Shown here: positions 38,094 through 47,400 of the stretch, piece by piece
Position numbering within the stretch: position 1 is the stretch's first letter
Layout: each line of letters begins with the position of its first letter
Assembly (NCBI GenBank): GCA_903911355.1
Contig: CAIWDD010000001.1
Coordinates: 124,001 to 188,000, forward strand
Length of the DNA stretch: 64,000 bases
Direction of reading: 5' to 3'
DNA from: an uncultured Nodularia sp.
GTDB lineage: Bacteria > Cyanobacteriota > Cyanobacteriia > Cyanobacteriales > Nostocaceae
Position numbers and translations under genes: made by a program
Notes under the pieces: generated by a model
The model's input: the letters and a program-made list of their open reading frames with translations, nothing else
Database searches by the model: none
Told to the model about the DNA's origin: nothing

Positions 38094-39992
38094 TTACTGT
38101 GAGCAAGTCTCTAGGTATTTTTGGTAAACAATGTCCCCAAATTTTTCCGGTTCTCCCTGGGTGAAGGGTGATTCTTCCACCTTAGTTTGAATATATTGAC
38201 TCAGCTGTGATCTTTTTTCGTGGTCATCAATCAAGCTGACAGCCCTGGCAATATACTCTTCGACAGAAGGGGTAACCAGTTCTGCTGGTAGTCCTAACCT
38301 TTTGAACAGAGCTTTCTCATAGGTCTGGGGTAAAAACGGCCCATCCAGACAGATACTCACCACACCACAGTGGCTACAGTCATAAATGGTATTGGTATGG
38401 CCAAAGGGAAAGGGGCTGAGGGAAAGATCACACTCCCTTAACTGGCGCATATAATCTTTATAGTCTTGGTGTTTGAAGACAGTGACGCTGTTGCCGAGAA
38501 AACACTGGATGGTTCTTTTGATGTAATGGTAACTGATGCCCTGGGCTAAGGCTAGGAAAAAGCGGAAGTGCAGGGGCTGGGTGGCTTGGTCCCGGATGGA
38601 GCGACAGGCTGCAAGAAAGGACATGGAGAGTTTCATGGAGGTGGCTGATACCGCCACTATTACCGGTTCTCCGGGGAGTTTTGCCCCCCGCTCTGGCTGA
38701 CTGGCTTTGATCTCAGCTAGATCGGGATGATCTACCATGGGGAAACTGCTGACGGGACAATACAAAGGTTGCTCACTGAATAGGGATGTTGTCAACTCAA
38801 CATCTTCTGGTACGGTAATCAAGTCTATGCGTTGGGAATGGGTGGAGGCGGGATGACCGCCGCTCATGATTTGTAGGGGGGCAAAACGCACAGAAGAGGC
38901 CATGACTGTATGCAGCCCCATACCAATACTGGGCATATAGATGACCGCGGGGGCAAGATTCCGCATAATGGTGTGAATTTCTGGGATTTGAACCCAAATG
39001 TCTCCCGATAGGCCAATGTGGCGGTCAAACAGCGCCATCCCCACTTCATCAATTTGAGATATGGGGCCCACGCCAATGACATTAAAGTGCTTTTTCAAAC
39101 TCTTGATTGCAGGGGCATAACAGCGATACATGGCAGATTTGCACTGCATCCACTCGTGCATCACTACCAAGGTGGGGAGGGTGCCGGGTTTAGGGACTGA
39201 TTGCTGTAATTGCGCTGGGATAAAATCCTCTATTTTCCAGGAGGCTAGAATCTGCCTGGCTAATTGGTGAATGGGTTTTTTAATATCTTCTTTGTGGAGT
39301 CCGTCAGCATAACTGCAATACATATAGGTAGCCACGAATATGGGGAGGGGGAGTTCCTGGGGTTGCTGAATTTGCAGCAGCCGTTGGGGTAGTTCCCGCA
39401 GGAGGATTTGTTTTTTTTCGTGGGCGCGTTTGGAACCGCAAAAGGGTGGGGAGAGTAAGGCAATCATCAGGCTAGTTACCCCAATGGGATCCCATTCCCA
39501 AGCCTGTAAAATGGTATCAATTGTTATGTGGGATTCTAGGCTATAGAGCAACAGGACTTTGCGGAAATCCTGACGTTTGAAGGCGGTTTTGTTATCCTCA
39601 TTGGTATCATTCAAGCCGGCAATAATATGGTCAGCATTCTGATGGGAAGTGGCTTGAAAGATCAGGGCTAGCCAGCGATGTTGGATAATTAAGTATTTAA
39701 AGTCTGGGTAGCTAATTTCATGGAGTTGGGGATGGAGGAAGAGAGCGCCGATGGCGTTAGCTATGCGAGTGTAGCAATGCTCAAGGGTGAAATCGTGGGG
39801 TAATTCATTATTTATGTCAATGGTGACTCCCTGAAAATTGCCATGGAACAAGCCATTTCCGTTGGAAAGACCCAGCAGCAAGTTTTTTAATATCTCTATG
39901 GCTTTTGGCACATCCGAGTGTTTTTTGGAAAAGCAGACTCTTTCAAATTCCATGAGATTAAACACTGGGGTGGGATTGTTCTGGGCTTCCAT
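38094..39992 (-). CDS. HMW1C-like GT41 N-glycosyltransferase, copy 1
   Basis: The 632-residue protein resembles HMW1C and ApNGT, cytoplasmic GT41 enzymes that attach glucose to asparagine in adhesins. After an alpha-helical amino domain comes the GT-B core: SAMYRCYAPAIKSLKKHF, APAVIYMPSIGMGLHTVM, LQIMSGGHPASTHS (conserved GHPAxTHS), ATSMKLSMSF (Lys likely contacting UDP), and SPFPFGHTNTIYDC, which matches the NPFPFGNTN motif of the family. GLPAELVTPSVEEYIARAVS lies near the end. A tandem paralogue follows at 40247. The target protein is unknown. Confidence 0.83.
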   Translation of the reverse strand: MEAQNNPTPVFNLMEFERVCFSKKHSDVPKAIEILKNLLLGLSNGNGLFHGNFQGVTIDINNELPHDFTLEHCYTRIANAIGALFLHPQLHEISYPDFKYLIIQHRWLALIFQATSHQNADHIIAGLNDTNEDNKTAFKRQDFRKVLLLYSLESHITIDTILQAWEWDPIGVTSLMIALLSPPFCGSKRAHEKKQILLRELPQRLLQIQQPQELPLPIFVATYMYCSYADGLHKEDIKKPIHQLARQILASWKIEDFIPAQLQQSVPKPGTLPTLVVMHEWMQCKSAMYRCYAPAIKSLKKHFNVIGVGPISQIDEVGMALFDRHIGLSGDIWVQIPEIHTIMRNLAPAVIYMPSIGMGLHTVMASSVRFAPLQIMSGGHPASTHSQRIDLITVPEDVELTTSLFSEQPLYCPVSSFPMVDHPDLAEIKASQPERGAKLPGEPVIVAVSATSMKLSMSFLAACRSIRDQATQPLHFRFFLALAQGISYHYIKRTIQCFLGNSVTVFKHQDYKDYMRQLRECDLSLSPFPFGHTNTIYDCSHCGVVSICLDGPFLPQTYEKALFKRLGLPAELVTPSVEEYIARAVSLIDDHEKRSQLSQYIQTKVEESPFTQGEPEKFGDIVYQKYLETCSQ

Positions 39993-40154
39993 GATGGTGC
40001 TATTTGTTCTATTTATTGGTATTGGCTGGAGAAGGTGGCAAAAGTTGATTTAGGGAACAGGGAACGGCGAGTCAAGTGATGTGTACTTCATTACAAGTTG
40101 TCTTATAACTTTTCCACAGGTAATTTCTATCAGATTTTTACCCCCCTTAATCCC

Positions 40155-40243
40155 CCCTTACCAAAAAGGGAAGCAACAAAATCAAGTCCCCTCCCTGGAA
40201 TCAGGGGAGGGTTAGGGTGGGCGACTGTCAAAAACATCCTCTG
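40155..40243. mobile_element. Partial element of the GAGGATGTTT family beside the second GT41 gene
   Basis: This segment shares CAGGGGAGGGTTAGG, GGGCGACTGTCAAAAACATC and the terminal CCTC with 38041-38089. It sits in the same position relative to the second GT41 gene, so it was probably duplicated together with that gene. Confidence 0.55.
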
Positions 40244-40246
40244 AGG

Positions 40247-42223
40247 TTACTGTGAGCAAGTCTCTAGGTATTTTTGGTAAACAATGTCCCCAAATTTTTC
40301 CGGTTCTCCCTGGGTGAAGGGGGATTCTTCCACCTTAGTTTGAATATATTGACTCAGCTGTGATCTTTTTTCGTGGTCATCAATCAAGCTGACAGTTCTG
40401 GAAATATACTCTTCTACAGACGGGGTAACCAGTTCTGCTGGTAGTCCTAATCTTTTGAACAGAGCTTTCTCATAGGTCTGGGGCAAAAACTGTCCCTCCA
40501 GACAGATACTCACCACACCACAATGGCTACAGTCATAAATGGTATTGGTATGGCCGAAGGGAAAGGGGCTGAGGGAAAGATCACACTCCCTTAACTGGCG
40601 CATATAATCTTTATAGTCTTGTACCGGGAACACACTGACGCCGTTGCCGAGAAAAGAGTGGATGATTCTTTTGATGTAATGGTAACTTATACCCCTAGCC
40701 TCGGCTAGGAAAAAGCGGAAGTGTAGGGGCTGGGTGGCTTGATCCCGGATGGAGCGACAGGCTGCAAGGAAGGGCATGGAGAGTTTCATGGAGGTGGCTG
40801 ATACCGCCACTATTACCGGTTCTCCGGGGAGTTTTGCTCCCCGCTCTGGCTGACTGGCTTTGATCTCAGCTAGATCGGGATGATCTGCCATGGGAAAACT
40901 ACTAACTGGAAAATACAAAGGTTGCTCACTGAATAGGGATGTTGTCAACTCAACATCCTCTTGTACGGCAATATAGTCTATGCCTTGAGAATGGGTGGAG
41001 GCGGGATGACCGCCGCTCATGATTTGTAGGGGGGCAAAGCGCAAGGATGCCGCCAAGACTGTGTGTACTTCCATGCCAATACTGGGCATATAGATGACCG
41101 CGGGGGCAACACTCCGCATAATGGTGTAAATTTCTTGGATTTGAACCGGAATGTCTGCCGATAGGGCAACGTGACGGTCAAACAGCGCCATCCCCACTTC
41201 ATCAATTTGATATAGTCGCCCTACCCCAATGACATTAAAGTGCTTTTTCAAACTTTTGATTGCAGGGGCATAACAGCGATACATGGCAGATTTGCAGTGC
41301 ATCCACTCGTGCATTACTACCAAAGTGGGGAGGTTACCGGGTTTAGGGACGGATTGCTGTAATTCCCCTGGGGTAAAATCCTCTACTTCATGGGAAGCGA
41401 GAATCTGCCTGGCTAATTGGTGTATGGTTTTTTTAATATCTTCTTTGTTGAGTCCCTCAGCATAACTGCAATTCATATAGGTATTGCACAAGAGTATGGG
41501 GAGGGGAAGTTCTTGGGGATCCTGAATTTCCATCAGCCGCTTAGGAAGTTCCCGCAGGAGGATTTGTTTTTTTTCGTGGGCGCGTTTGGAACCGCAAAAG
41601 GGTGAGGAGAGTAAGGCAATCATCAGGCTAGTTACCCCCATGGGATCCGATGGCCAAAACTGTAAAATAGTATCAATTTTGATGCCGGATTCCGGGTTAT
41701 AGAGCAACAGGACTTTGCGAAAATCGTTACCGTTGAAGGTGATTTTTTTCTCGCCGCTGGTAGTGTTGAAGGCGGCAATAATGTGGTCAGCATTATGATA
41801 GGAACTGGCTTGAAAGATGCGGGATAGCCAGATGTGCAACATCATGAATAATTTAAAGGCCGGGTAGCTAATTTCATTGAATTGGGGATGGAGGAAGAGA
41901 GCGCCGATGGCGTTAGCTATGCGGGTGTAGCAATGCTCAAGGGTGGCATCGTGGGGTAGTTCATTATCCGTGTCCATGGTGATTCCCTGAATGTCGCCAT
42001 AGAGCAAGCCAGAGCCTTGTGACATATTCATCAGCAAATCTCTTAACATATCCAGGGCTTTTGCCACATCAGAGTCGGTTTTGGAGAAGCACAATTTTTC
42101 AAATTCCGTGATATTAAAGCCGGAATGGGCATTTTCCTGCGGTTGAGTGATGGTGCTGTTTTCTTTATTGGTTTTGGCTGGAGATGAGGGCAAAACTTGA
42201 TTGTTATTTTTATGCTTTTTCAT
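40247..42223 (-). CDS. HMW1C-like GT41 N-glycosyltransferase, copy 2
   Basis: A tandem paralogue of the upstream GT41 gene with the same motifs: SAMYRCYAPAIKSLKKHF, QIMSGGHPASTHS, ATSMKLSMPF and SPFPFGHTNTIYDC. The last 90 or so residues are almost identical between copies, while the amino-terminal 60 and the middle vary more. The frame runs upstream to 42424, but the first 67 residues have no counterpart in copy 1 and include Cys- and Trp-rich sequence; the ATG at 42223 (MKKHKNNN) with GGGA four to five bases upstream is a better start. The divergent aminotransferase gene begins 270 bp away. Confidence 0.82.
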   Translation of the reverse strand: MKKHKNNNQVLPSSPAKTNKENSTITQPQENAHSGFNITEFEKLCFSKTDSDVAKALDMLRDLLMNMSQGSGLLYGDIQGITMDTDNELPHDATLEHCYTRIANAIGALFLHPQFNEISYPAFKLFMMLHIWLSRIFQASSYHNADHIIAAFNTTSGEKKITFNGNDFRKVLLLYNPESGIKIDTILQFWPSDPMGVTSLMIALLSSPFCGSKRAHEKKQILLRELPKRLMEIQDPQELPLPILLCNTYMNCSYAEGLNKEDIKKTIHQLARQILASHEVEDFTPGELQQSVPKPGNLPTLVVMHEWMHCKSAMYRCYAPAIKSLKKHFNVIGVGRLYQIDEVGMALFDRHVALSADIPVQIQEIYTIMRSVAPAVIYMPSIGMEVHTVLAASLRFAPLQIMSGGHPASTHSQGIDYIAVQEDVELTTSLFSEQPLYFPVSSFPMADHPDLAEIKASQPERGAKLPGEPVIVAVSATSMKLSMPFLAACRSIRDQATQPLHFRFFLAEARGISYHYIKRIIHSFLGNGVSVFPVQDYKDYMRQLRECDLSLSPFPFGHTNTIYDCSHCGVVSICLEGQFLPQTYEKALFKRLGLPAELVTPSVEEYISRTVSLIDDHEKRSQLSQYIQTKVEESPFTQGEPEKFGDIVYQKYLETCSQ

Positions 42224-42492
42224 ATTTCCCAGATTTTTCATTTGCTGTATATTCAGAAGCGGAAAGACAACTTTTATAAAAGCACTGAAGCTATTTACAT
42301 CCGACGGATTACAGTGTACGATAAAAAAGTCACAGCGTAAAGCGTTATACTCCTGCCAAGAACGTTTACTCCCTGTACACCGTAGAACGGTAGCCAACCC
42401 AGGGCGTGGCGTATTTGTATACATCTTACGCAGATGTTATCAAAAAATTGTATAAAAAAGTATGCAATATTAATAATAATATTAATATAACA

Positions 42493-43698
42493 ATGTTGAA
42501 TTACCTAATCTCTGACCTGGCTTTTTTCGGCGGGGAACCGAAATTTAAAGAAAAACTCTATGTCGGTCGCCCCAATATTGGTAACAAAGACCGCCTGTTA
42601 GCTCGCATTAATGACCTGTTAGATCGCCGTTGGCTATCCAATAACGGTGTATTTGTACAGGAATTTGAGCAGCGCCTAGCTGACTATCTGGGGGTTAAAC
42701 ATTGTATCGCTGTTTGCAATGGTACTATTGCCCTAGAGTTGGTAATTCGCGCCCTGGATTTGCAGGGTGAGGTCATTATTCCTTCTTTTACCTTTATCGC
42801 CACAGCCCACGCTTTACAGTGGCAAGAAATTACCCCGGTTTTTTGTGATATTGACCCCCAAACCCATACTATTAACCCCTGGCGGGTGGAGTCTTTAATT
42901 ACACCCCGCACATCAGGTATTATTGGTGTCCATGTTTGGGGACAGCCTTGTCATGTGGAAATGCTGGCGGAAATTGCCGAGAAACATGATCTCAAGCTGA
43001 TGTTTGATGCTTCCCATGCTTTTGGGTGTTCCCACGGTGGTAAAATGATTGGTAACTTTGGCAGCGCTGAGGTGTTTAGCTTCCATGCGACCAAGTTTAT
43101 GAATACCTTTGAAGGGGGTGCAATTGTCACCAATGATGATGAGTTAAATCAGAAGCTGCGGTTAATGAAAAACTTTGGCTTTTCTGGTTTTGATAATGTC
43201 ATCTATTTAGGTACTAATGGGAAAATGTCCGAGGTATCCGCGGCTATGGGGTTAACTTCCCTAGAAAGCATGGAGGAGTTTATTGAGGTTAACCGCCGCA
43301 ACTATTACTGTTATCAAGAAGGTTTAGCTGGTATTCCTGGGGTGTCATTGTTTCCTGTGAATCAGGCTGAAAAGCATAACTATCAGTATATTGTCTTGGA
43401 GATAGACGAGGAGGAAGCCCAAGTTAGTCGGGATATGTTAATCAAGATTCTCCATACTGAGAATGTGATTGCGAGGCGCTATTTTTATCCTGGTTGTCAC
43501 CGTATGGAACCCTATCGCTCTTATTTCCCCCATGCGGGTTTGTTGTTACCTGAGACTGAGAAGTTAGGTCAGAGGGTGTTGGTTTTACCCACGGGGACAG
43601 CGATTTCTGAGGAGGATGTGACAAAGATTTGTGAAATTATTCAATTGACAATTGCTCATTTACCTCACAGCCCAGAAATAAATTCTCTTACATTATAA
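42493..43698 (+). CDS. DegT/DnrJ/EryC1-family sugar aminotransferase
   Basis: A PLP enzyme that aminates nucleotide-bound keto sugars. Motifs are clear: NGTIALELVIRALDL, FTFIATAHAL, IGVHVWGQPC and FHATKFMNTFEGGA, whose Lys should form the Schiff base. The closing half has VIARRYFYPGCHRMEPY. The frame is open from 42406; the ATG at 42493 (MLNYLISDLAFFGG) matches the usual start and gives 401 residues. Its downstream neighbour is a left-handed beta-helix acyltransferase, so the pair may make an N-acylated amino sugar, for example of the dTDP-Qui4N/Fuc3N type. Specificity is inferred from family only. Confidence 0.9.
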   Translation: MLNYLISDLAFFGGEPKFKEKLYVGRPNIGNKDRLLARINDLLDRRWLSNNGVFVQEFEQRLADYLGVKHCIAVCNGTIALELVIRALDLQGEVIIPSFTFIATAHALQWQEITPVFCDIDPQTHTINPWRVESLITPRTSGIIGVHVWGQPCHVEMLAEIAEKHDLKLMFDASHAFGCSHGGKMIGNFGSAEVFSFHATKFMNTFEGGAIVTNDDELNQKLRLMKNFGFSGFDNVIYLGTNGKMSEVSAAMGLTSLESMEEFIEVNRRNYYCYQEGLAGIPGVSLFPVNQAEKHNYQYIVLEIDEEEAQVSRDMLIKILHTENVIARRYFYPGCHRMEPYRSYFPHAGLLLPETEKLGQRVLVLPTGTAISEEDVTKICEIIQLTIAHLPHSPEINSLTL

Positions 43699-43710
43699 TA
43701 TCCGCTTAAA

Positions 43711-43813
43711 TATAGCAATTCTAAATGATTCATTAACAGTTTCTGTTCCCTGTTCCCTGTTCCCTGTTCCCTTCCCTCACTGATAATTTCTCAAGTCAAA
43801 TAGGATGACTATA
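43711..43813. mobile_element. MITE-like element, TATAGC family, copy E, at acyltransferase start
   Basis: TATAGCAATTCTAAATGATT at the left and the inverse of the right end (TATAGTCATCCTATTTGACT) match at roughly 16 of 22 positions. The core is a run of TTCCCTG heptamers. The right tip ends two bases before the ATG of the acyltransferase at 43816. Confidence 0.7.
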
Positions 43814-43815
43814 GT

Positions 43816-44388
43816 ATGGCATGGCTAACTAATGAACAAATAAATAACTTGGGATTTGCCAAAGTTGGTAAAAATATCTTGCTTTCTGATAAGTCTTCCT
43901 ATTATAACTGTGCCCAAATTGAAATTGGAGATTACGTTAGAATTGATGACTTTTGTGTTTTATCGGCGGGATGTGGTGGGATCTCAATTGGTAGGAATGT
44001 GCATATAGCTGTTTACTGTTCTTTAATAGGGGCTGGAAAAATCATTTTGAGTGATTTTTGTAATCTTTCTTCCAGGGTATCTGTTTATAGTAGCAATGAT
44101 GACTACAGTGGGAGTGCAATGACTAATCCCACTATTCCCCCTGAATTTACCAATGTCACCCATGCTGATGTCATAATTGGCAAACATGGAATTATTGGCT
44201 CAGGCTCAGTTATTTTACCGGGAGTAATTATTGAGGAAGGTGTAGCAATTGGTGCTTTAAGCCTTGTGAATAAAAATTGTCAATCTTTCACAATTTATGC
44301 TGGTTCTCCCATTAAACGAATTGCACCCAGAAAACAGGATCTGATAGAAGTTGAGAAATCTTTTCTCAAAACTGAGAAACTTATCTAA
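43816..44388 (+). CDS. Left-handed beta-helix sugar acyltransferase
   Basis: The 190-residue protein has hexapeptide repeats from about residue 30 to 150: ISIGRNVHIAVYCSLIGAGK and VIIGKHGIIGSGSVILPGVI form the coils of a left-handed beta-helix. NKNCQSFTIYAGSPIKRIAP is the usual trimer-closing tail of acetyltransferases (maltose/galactoside type). It probably transfers acetyl or another acyl group to an amino sugar made by the upstream aminotransferase. The gene is bounded at both ends by MITE tips: the 5' element ends two bases before the ATG, and the 3' element begins at the last base of the stop codon. Confidence 0.85.
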   Translation: MAWLTNEQINNLGFAKVGKNILLSDKSSYYNCAQIEIGDYVRIDDFCVLSAGCGGISIGRNVHIAVYCSLIGAGKIILSDFCNLSSRVSVYSSNDDYSGSAMTNPTIPPEFTNVTHADVIIGKHGIIGSGSVILPGVIIEEGVAIGALSLVNKNCQSFTIYAGSPIKRIAPRKQDLIEVEKSFLKTEKLI

Positions 44389-44557
44389 GAGGATGTTTGT
44401 CAAGTCATGATTAGTCTATCAACTATTGTTTGACCCCTCCCTCACCCTCCACTTGTAAGGGGAGAGGACTGGATTTTATTGTTTTTTGTGTGTTCCCCAA
44501 TCCTTCCCTGTTCCCTAAGATAAAAATTACCTGTTTAATACTTTCCAAACAACCTCT
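44388..44557. mobile_element. MITE-like element, GAGGATGTTT family, complete copy
   Basis: AGAGGATGTTTGTCAAG at the left and the inverse of the right end (AGAGGTTGTTTGGAAAG) are the terminal repeats, 14 of 17 identical. The interior contains GTTTTTTGTGTGTTCCC, CCAGTCCTCTCCCC-like sequence and one TTCCCTGTTCCCT. The first base coincides with the last base of the acyltransferase stop codon. It is the longest copy in the window. Confidence 0.72.
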
Positions 44558-45624
44558 AAAGTAAGTTTAATGTCAAACTGATATCAAAGGTAACCGGGTT
44601 GAGAATCCCAGACGCTTGCGAAAAAGCAAAAAGTATCTCCAGAGATTTCAACTTCCCCTGTCTAAAACCAAAAAAGCATCAAAGCACAAAAACTCAAGCG
44701 AGAAATCGCCTGAGTAGTGAACCTGAGATGATTAAGAAAAAAGGTTACAGTATTAACACTGAGAGTTGTCAAGGTGCAGCATTTTACTAATAACCTTGCT
44801 TGTGGCATCTAAATATATTTAGTATGAATTTTGACAAATCAATGCGGCTATCTACCACTACCACGCTCATCAGTAAAACTTATAGTTATCATTGTTGTTT
44901 TCATGATTCCAAAATCAATTAAATATTCGTGAATATGTGAACCGGTGATAATTGACATCTACTAGCTGTTCACTGCGGTTAACTAGGAGTACCTATTCTC
45001 GCAGATGATATGGTACTAGATGAACGTCAACTAACTCAAACCATCCGACGAGATTGCTTTGATCAGCAATATCTGTGAACTTACCAGCAGTTTTTGGTAG
45101 TTACCATGTTTTTTTATCTGCTGCTAGTATTGTTATTCCTATTGCTTCATTGTTTTGACTGTCCCGGTAAATAATGGTTAAGTTTGTGTGATCAGATGCT
45201 GATTTATCTGGTTGTGCTTCGACTGACTACCGGCTGTTAAGCTAGTGATCAAAGTTACAGAAGGAAATCAAAAATAATCAGAATTATCAGAATTAAGTTT
45301 TCAGACGGTTCAGTTAAATGAATACAAAATTTTTATATGTATCAAACATAGTTTTGAAAAAAATGCCTGTTTACTTAACCCTATTTACTGAATACGTGGT
45401 TTAAATCCAAAATCCGGATAGTTTCCACACAAAAACTCATATTTTAAATATATATCCTGAACTTCCTTGTCAGTGCTATTCCCCCGTGGGATTCGGGATT
45501 TACAGAGCAACAGTTACTGATAGTAGATGAATGAGATTAATTTATTTAAATGATTTTTCTTAGAAGTTATACTTATAAATTTATGTAGGTGAGAATAGGT
45601 ATAAACATCAGATTATATATTGAC

Positions 45625-45742
45625 ATAAAGCATTTTCCATGATCGTGAGTTATAAAGTTTTTTAGTTTTAGGGAATGGGGAATGGGGAATAGGGAATGGG
45701 TAACAAACTGGTGTGTACTTAATTGGCCTGAAAAAGGCTTTA
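45625..45742. mobile_element. MITE-like element, TATAGC family, copy C (inverted)
   Basis: In reverse orientation this segment matches copies A and B: GGCCTGAAAAAGGC at the right, a GGGAATA/GGGAATG tandem core, and GCATTTTCCATGATCGTGAG at the left. The ends have lost TATAGC but keep TTT/AAA flanks. Confidence 0.6.
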
Positions 45743-45753
45743 AAGCCACTTTT

Positions 45754-45800
45754 AAGTAAGTAGCTCCTACACAGTTAGGTTTTATAGTAGCTACTTACTT
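45754..45800. terminator. 12-bp stem-loop downstream of pyrC
   Basis: AAGTAAGTAGCT and AGCTACTTACTT form a perfect 12-bp stem around a 23-base loop, 18 bp from the end of the minus-strand pyrC gene. It lacks a T run, so it is a terminator by position and stability only. Confidence 0.5.
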
Positions 45801-45818
45801 GATAAAAACTACTATTAA

Positions 45819-47138
45819 CTACATAAAGGTTAAAGCCCGTCCCCGTACCTCTGTATTTACCTTACCTTGGTCATAAACAATTTCACCACCGACGATAGTG
45901 GTTACAGGCCATCCTGTGAGGTTCCAGCCCTCAAAGGGACTCCAACCACACTTAGTTAAGAGTTCCTCCCGGCGGACGGGATGATAGGTGCTTAAATCTA
46001 CTAGAACTAAATCCGCATCATAACCAGGAGCGATCGCCCCCTTATTAGGGATACCATAGGCCACCGCCACGGCGTGAGACATCCAATTAACCACTTGAGA
46101 CACAGTACAGCGACCTTCCTGAGCCGCAGTTAACATGACTGGGAGAGAAGTTTCTACCCCCGGCATTCCAGAGGGGGTATTGGGGTATTCTTGGGCCTTT
46201 TCTGCCAAGGTGTGGGGGGCGTGGTCTGTAGCAATAAAATCAATCACACCGTCGCGCAGAGCCTGCCACAGTACCTCATTATCCTGGGGCGATCGCAAGG
46301 GTGGATTCATCTGGGCTAGAGTGCCAATTGTTGCATAAGCACTAGTATTTAATACTAAATGCTGTGGTGTTACCTCTGCTGTCACCCAACTTGGTTTATC
46401 CTGACGTAGTAACTCAGCTTCCTCCGCCGTGGACATATGGAGGATATGCAGACGGCGTTGATATTTACGAGAAAGTTTTAATGCTAATTGAGTGGCTAAA
46501 AGTGCCGCTTGATTATCTTGAATCTGAGAGTGAACCGCCGGATCATGAATACCGGCAAATTCCTGACGACGTTGGTTAATTCTCGCCTGGTCTTCCGCAT
46601 GAACAGCGATTAGGCGATCGCCCCGAGCAAATATAGCATCTAAAGCCTCTTCCTGATCCATCAGTAACTGACCATGCATCGACCCCATAAAAACTTTAAT
46701 TCCTGGTGTCGGCGTTGCCAAAAGTAAATCTGGCAGATTCTCAGGGGTAGCGCCAATAAAAAAGCCATAATTAACCACGCACTTACTGGCTGCACGTTGC
46801 AACTTATCATCTAAAGCTTGCTGAGTGGTAGTCAGCGGGCGGGTGTTGGGCATTTCCAAAAAGGAAGTTACACCACCTTTGGCACAGGCACAACTGGCTG
46901 TAAACAAGTCTTCCTTATATTCTAGACCCGGTTCACGGAAATGCACCTGGGGGTCAATAACTCCCGGCAACAAAGTTAACCCTTGAGCGTCAATTTCTGT
47001 AGTTGGTGCAGTGGTGGAAATCTGGGGCGCAACTTCAACTATTTGGCGATCGCGCGTTAGCACATCCCCCACCATTAACTCACCATTGGGGAGAATAATA
47101 TTAGCGCCACGAATTAGTAAACTATATGGAGATGACAT
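45819..47138 (-). CDS. pyrC: Dihydroorotase
   Basis: The enzyme closes carbamoyl-aspartate to dihydroorotate in pyrimidine synthesis. It belongs to the class I-like dihydroorotases: IDPQVHFREPG near the start (the first metal His of HxH is Gln, as in the cyanobacterial and Bacteroidetes group), the carbamylated Lys in GIKVFMGSMHG, VHAEDQARI and LHMSTAEEAE with metal His, and the catalytic Asp in IATDHAPHT. The 439-residue length is normal. Start ATG 47138. Given the Gln, a non-catalytic or allantoinase-like relative remains possible but is less likely. Confidence 0.9.
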   Translation of the reverse strand: MSSPYSLLIRGANIILPNGELMVGDVLTRDRQIVEVAPQISTTAPTTEIDAQGLTLLPGVIDPQVHFREPGLEYKEDLFTASCACAKGGVTSFLEMPNTRPLTTTQQALDDKLQRAASKCVVNYGFFIGATPENLPDLLLATPTPGIKVFMGSMHGQLLMDQEEALDAIFARGDRLIAVHAEDQARINQRRQEFAGIHDPAVHSQIQDNQAALLATQLALKLSRKYQRRLHILHMSTAEEAELLRQDKPSWVTAEVTPQHLVLNTSAYATIGTLAQMNPPLRSPQDNEVLWQALRDGVIDFIATDHAPHTLAEKAQEYPNTPSGMPGVETSLPVMLTAAQEGRCTVSQVVNWMSHAVAVAYGIPNKGAIAPGYDADLVLVDLSTYHPVRREELLTKCGWSPFEGWNLTGWPVTTIVGGEIVYDQGKVNTEVRGRALTFM

Positions 47139-47400
47139 GAGGTTAATAGGATTTCAACAGATACTAGTACTTTTAGGTTAAACTTGATTGCCAGTTAATT
47201 TCCCTGATTGGGATGTATTTTTACATATCCTGACTACCTTTGGCATCCCAAAGCACAAAAAGTCAATTTTTAATTGCTTAAACCTTCTATGATCAATGAT
47301 CACTTGAAGTCAGAAAACAGAATTTACTCGTTAAGATTAAAGAATATATTCTCCGCCAACGAGTTAATTACTGTCCTCCTGCCAAATTTTCAGTAATTTC

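Larger units (their letters stand above)
44558..45818. other. 1.26-kb gene-poor region
   Basis: No protein gene is supported over this stretch. A 63-codon frame at 44599-44790 shows no known family. A 30-codon frame near 44990-45080 (GVPILADDMVLDERQLTQTI) has coding-like composition but stops quickly, and may be a relic. MITE copy C lies at 45625-45742 and a strong hairpin at 45754-45800. Confidence 0.5.

Noticed and set aside
44599-44790. 63-codon frame
   Set aside because: Lys/Ser-rich with no family; lies in a decayed region.
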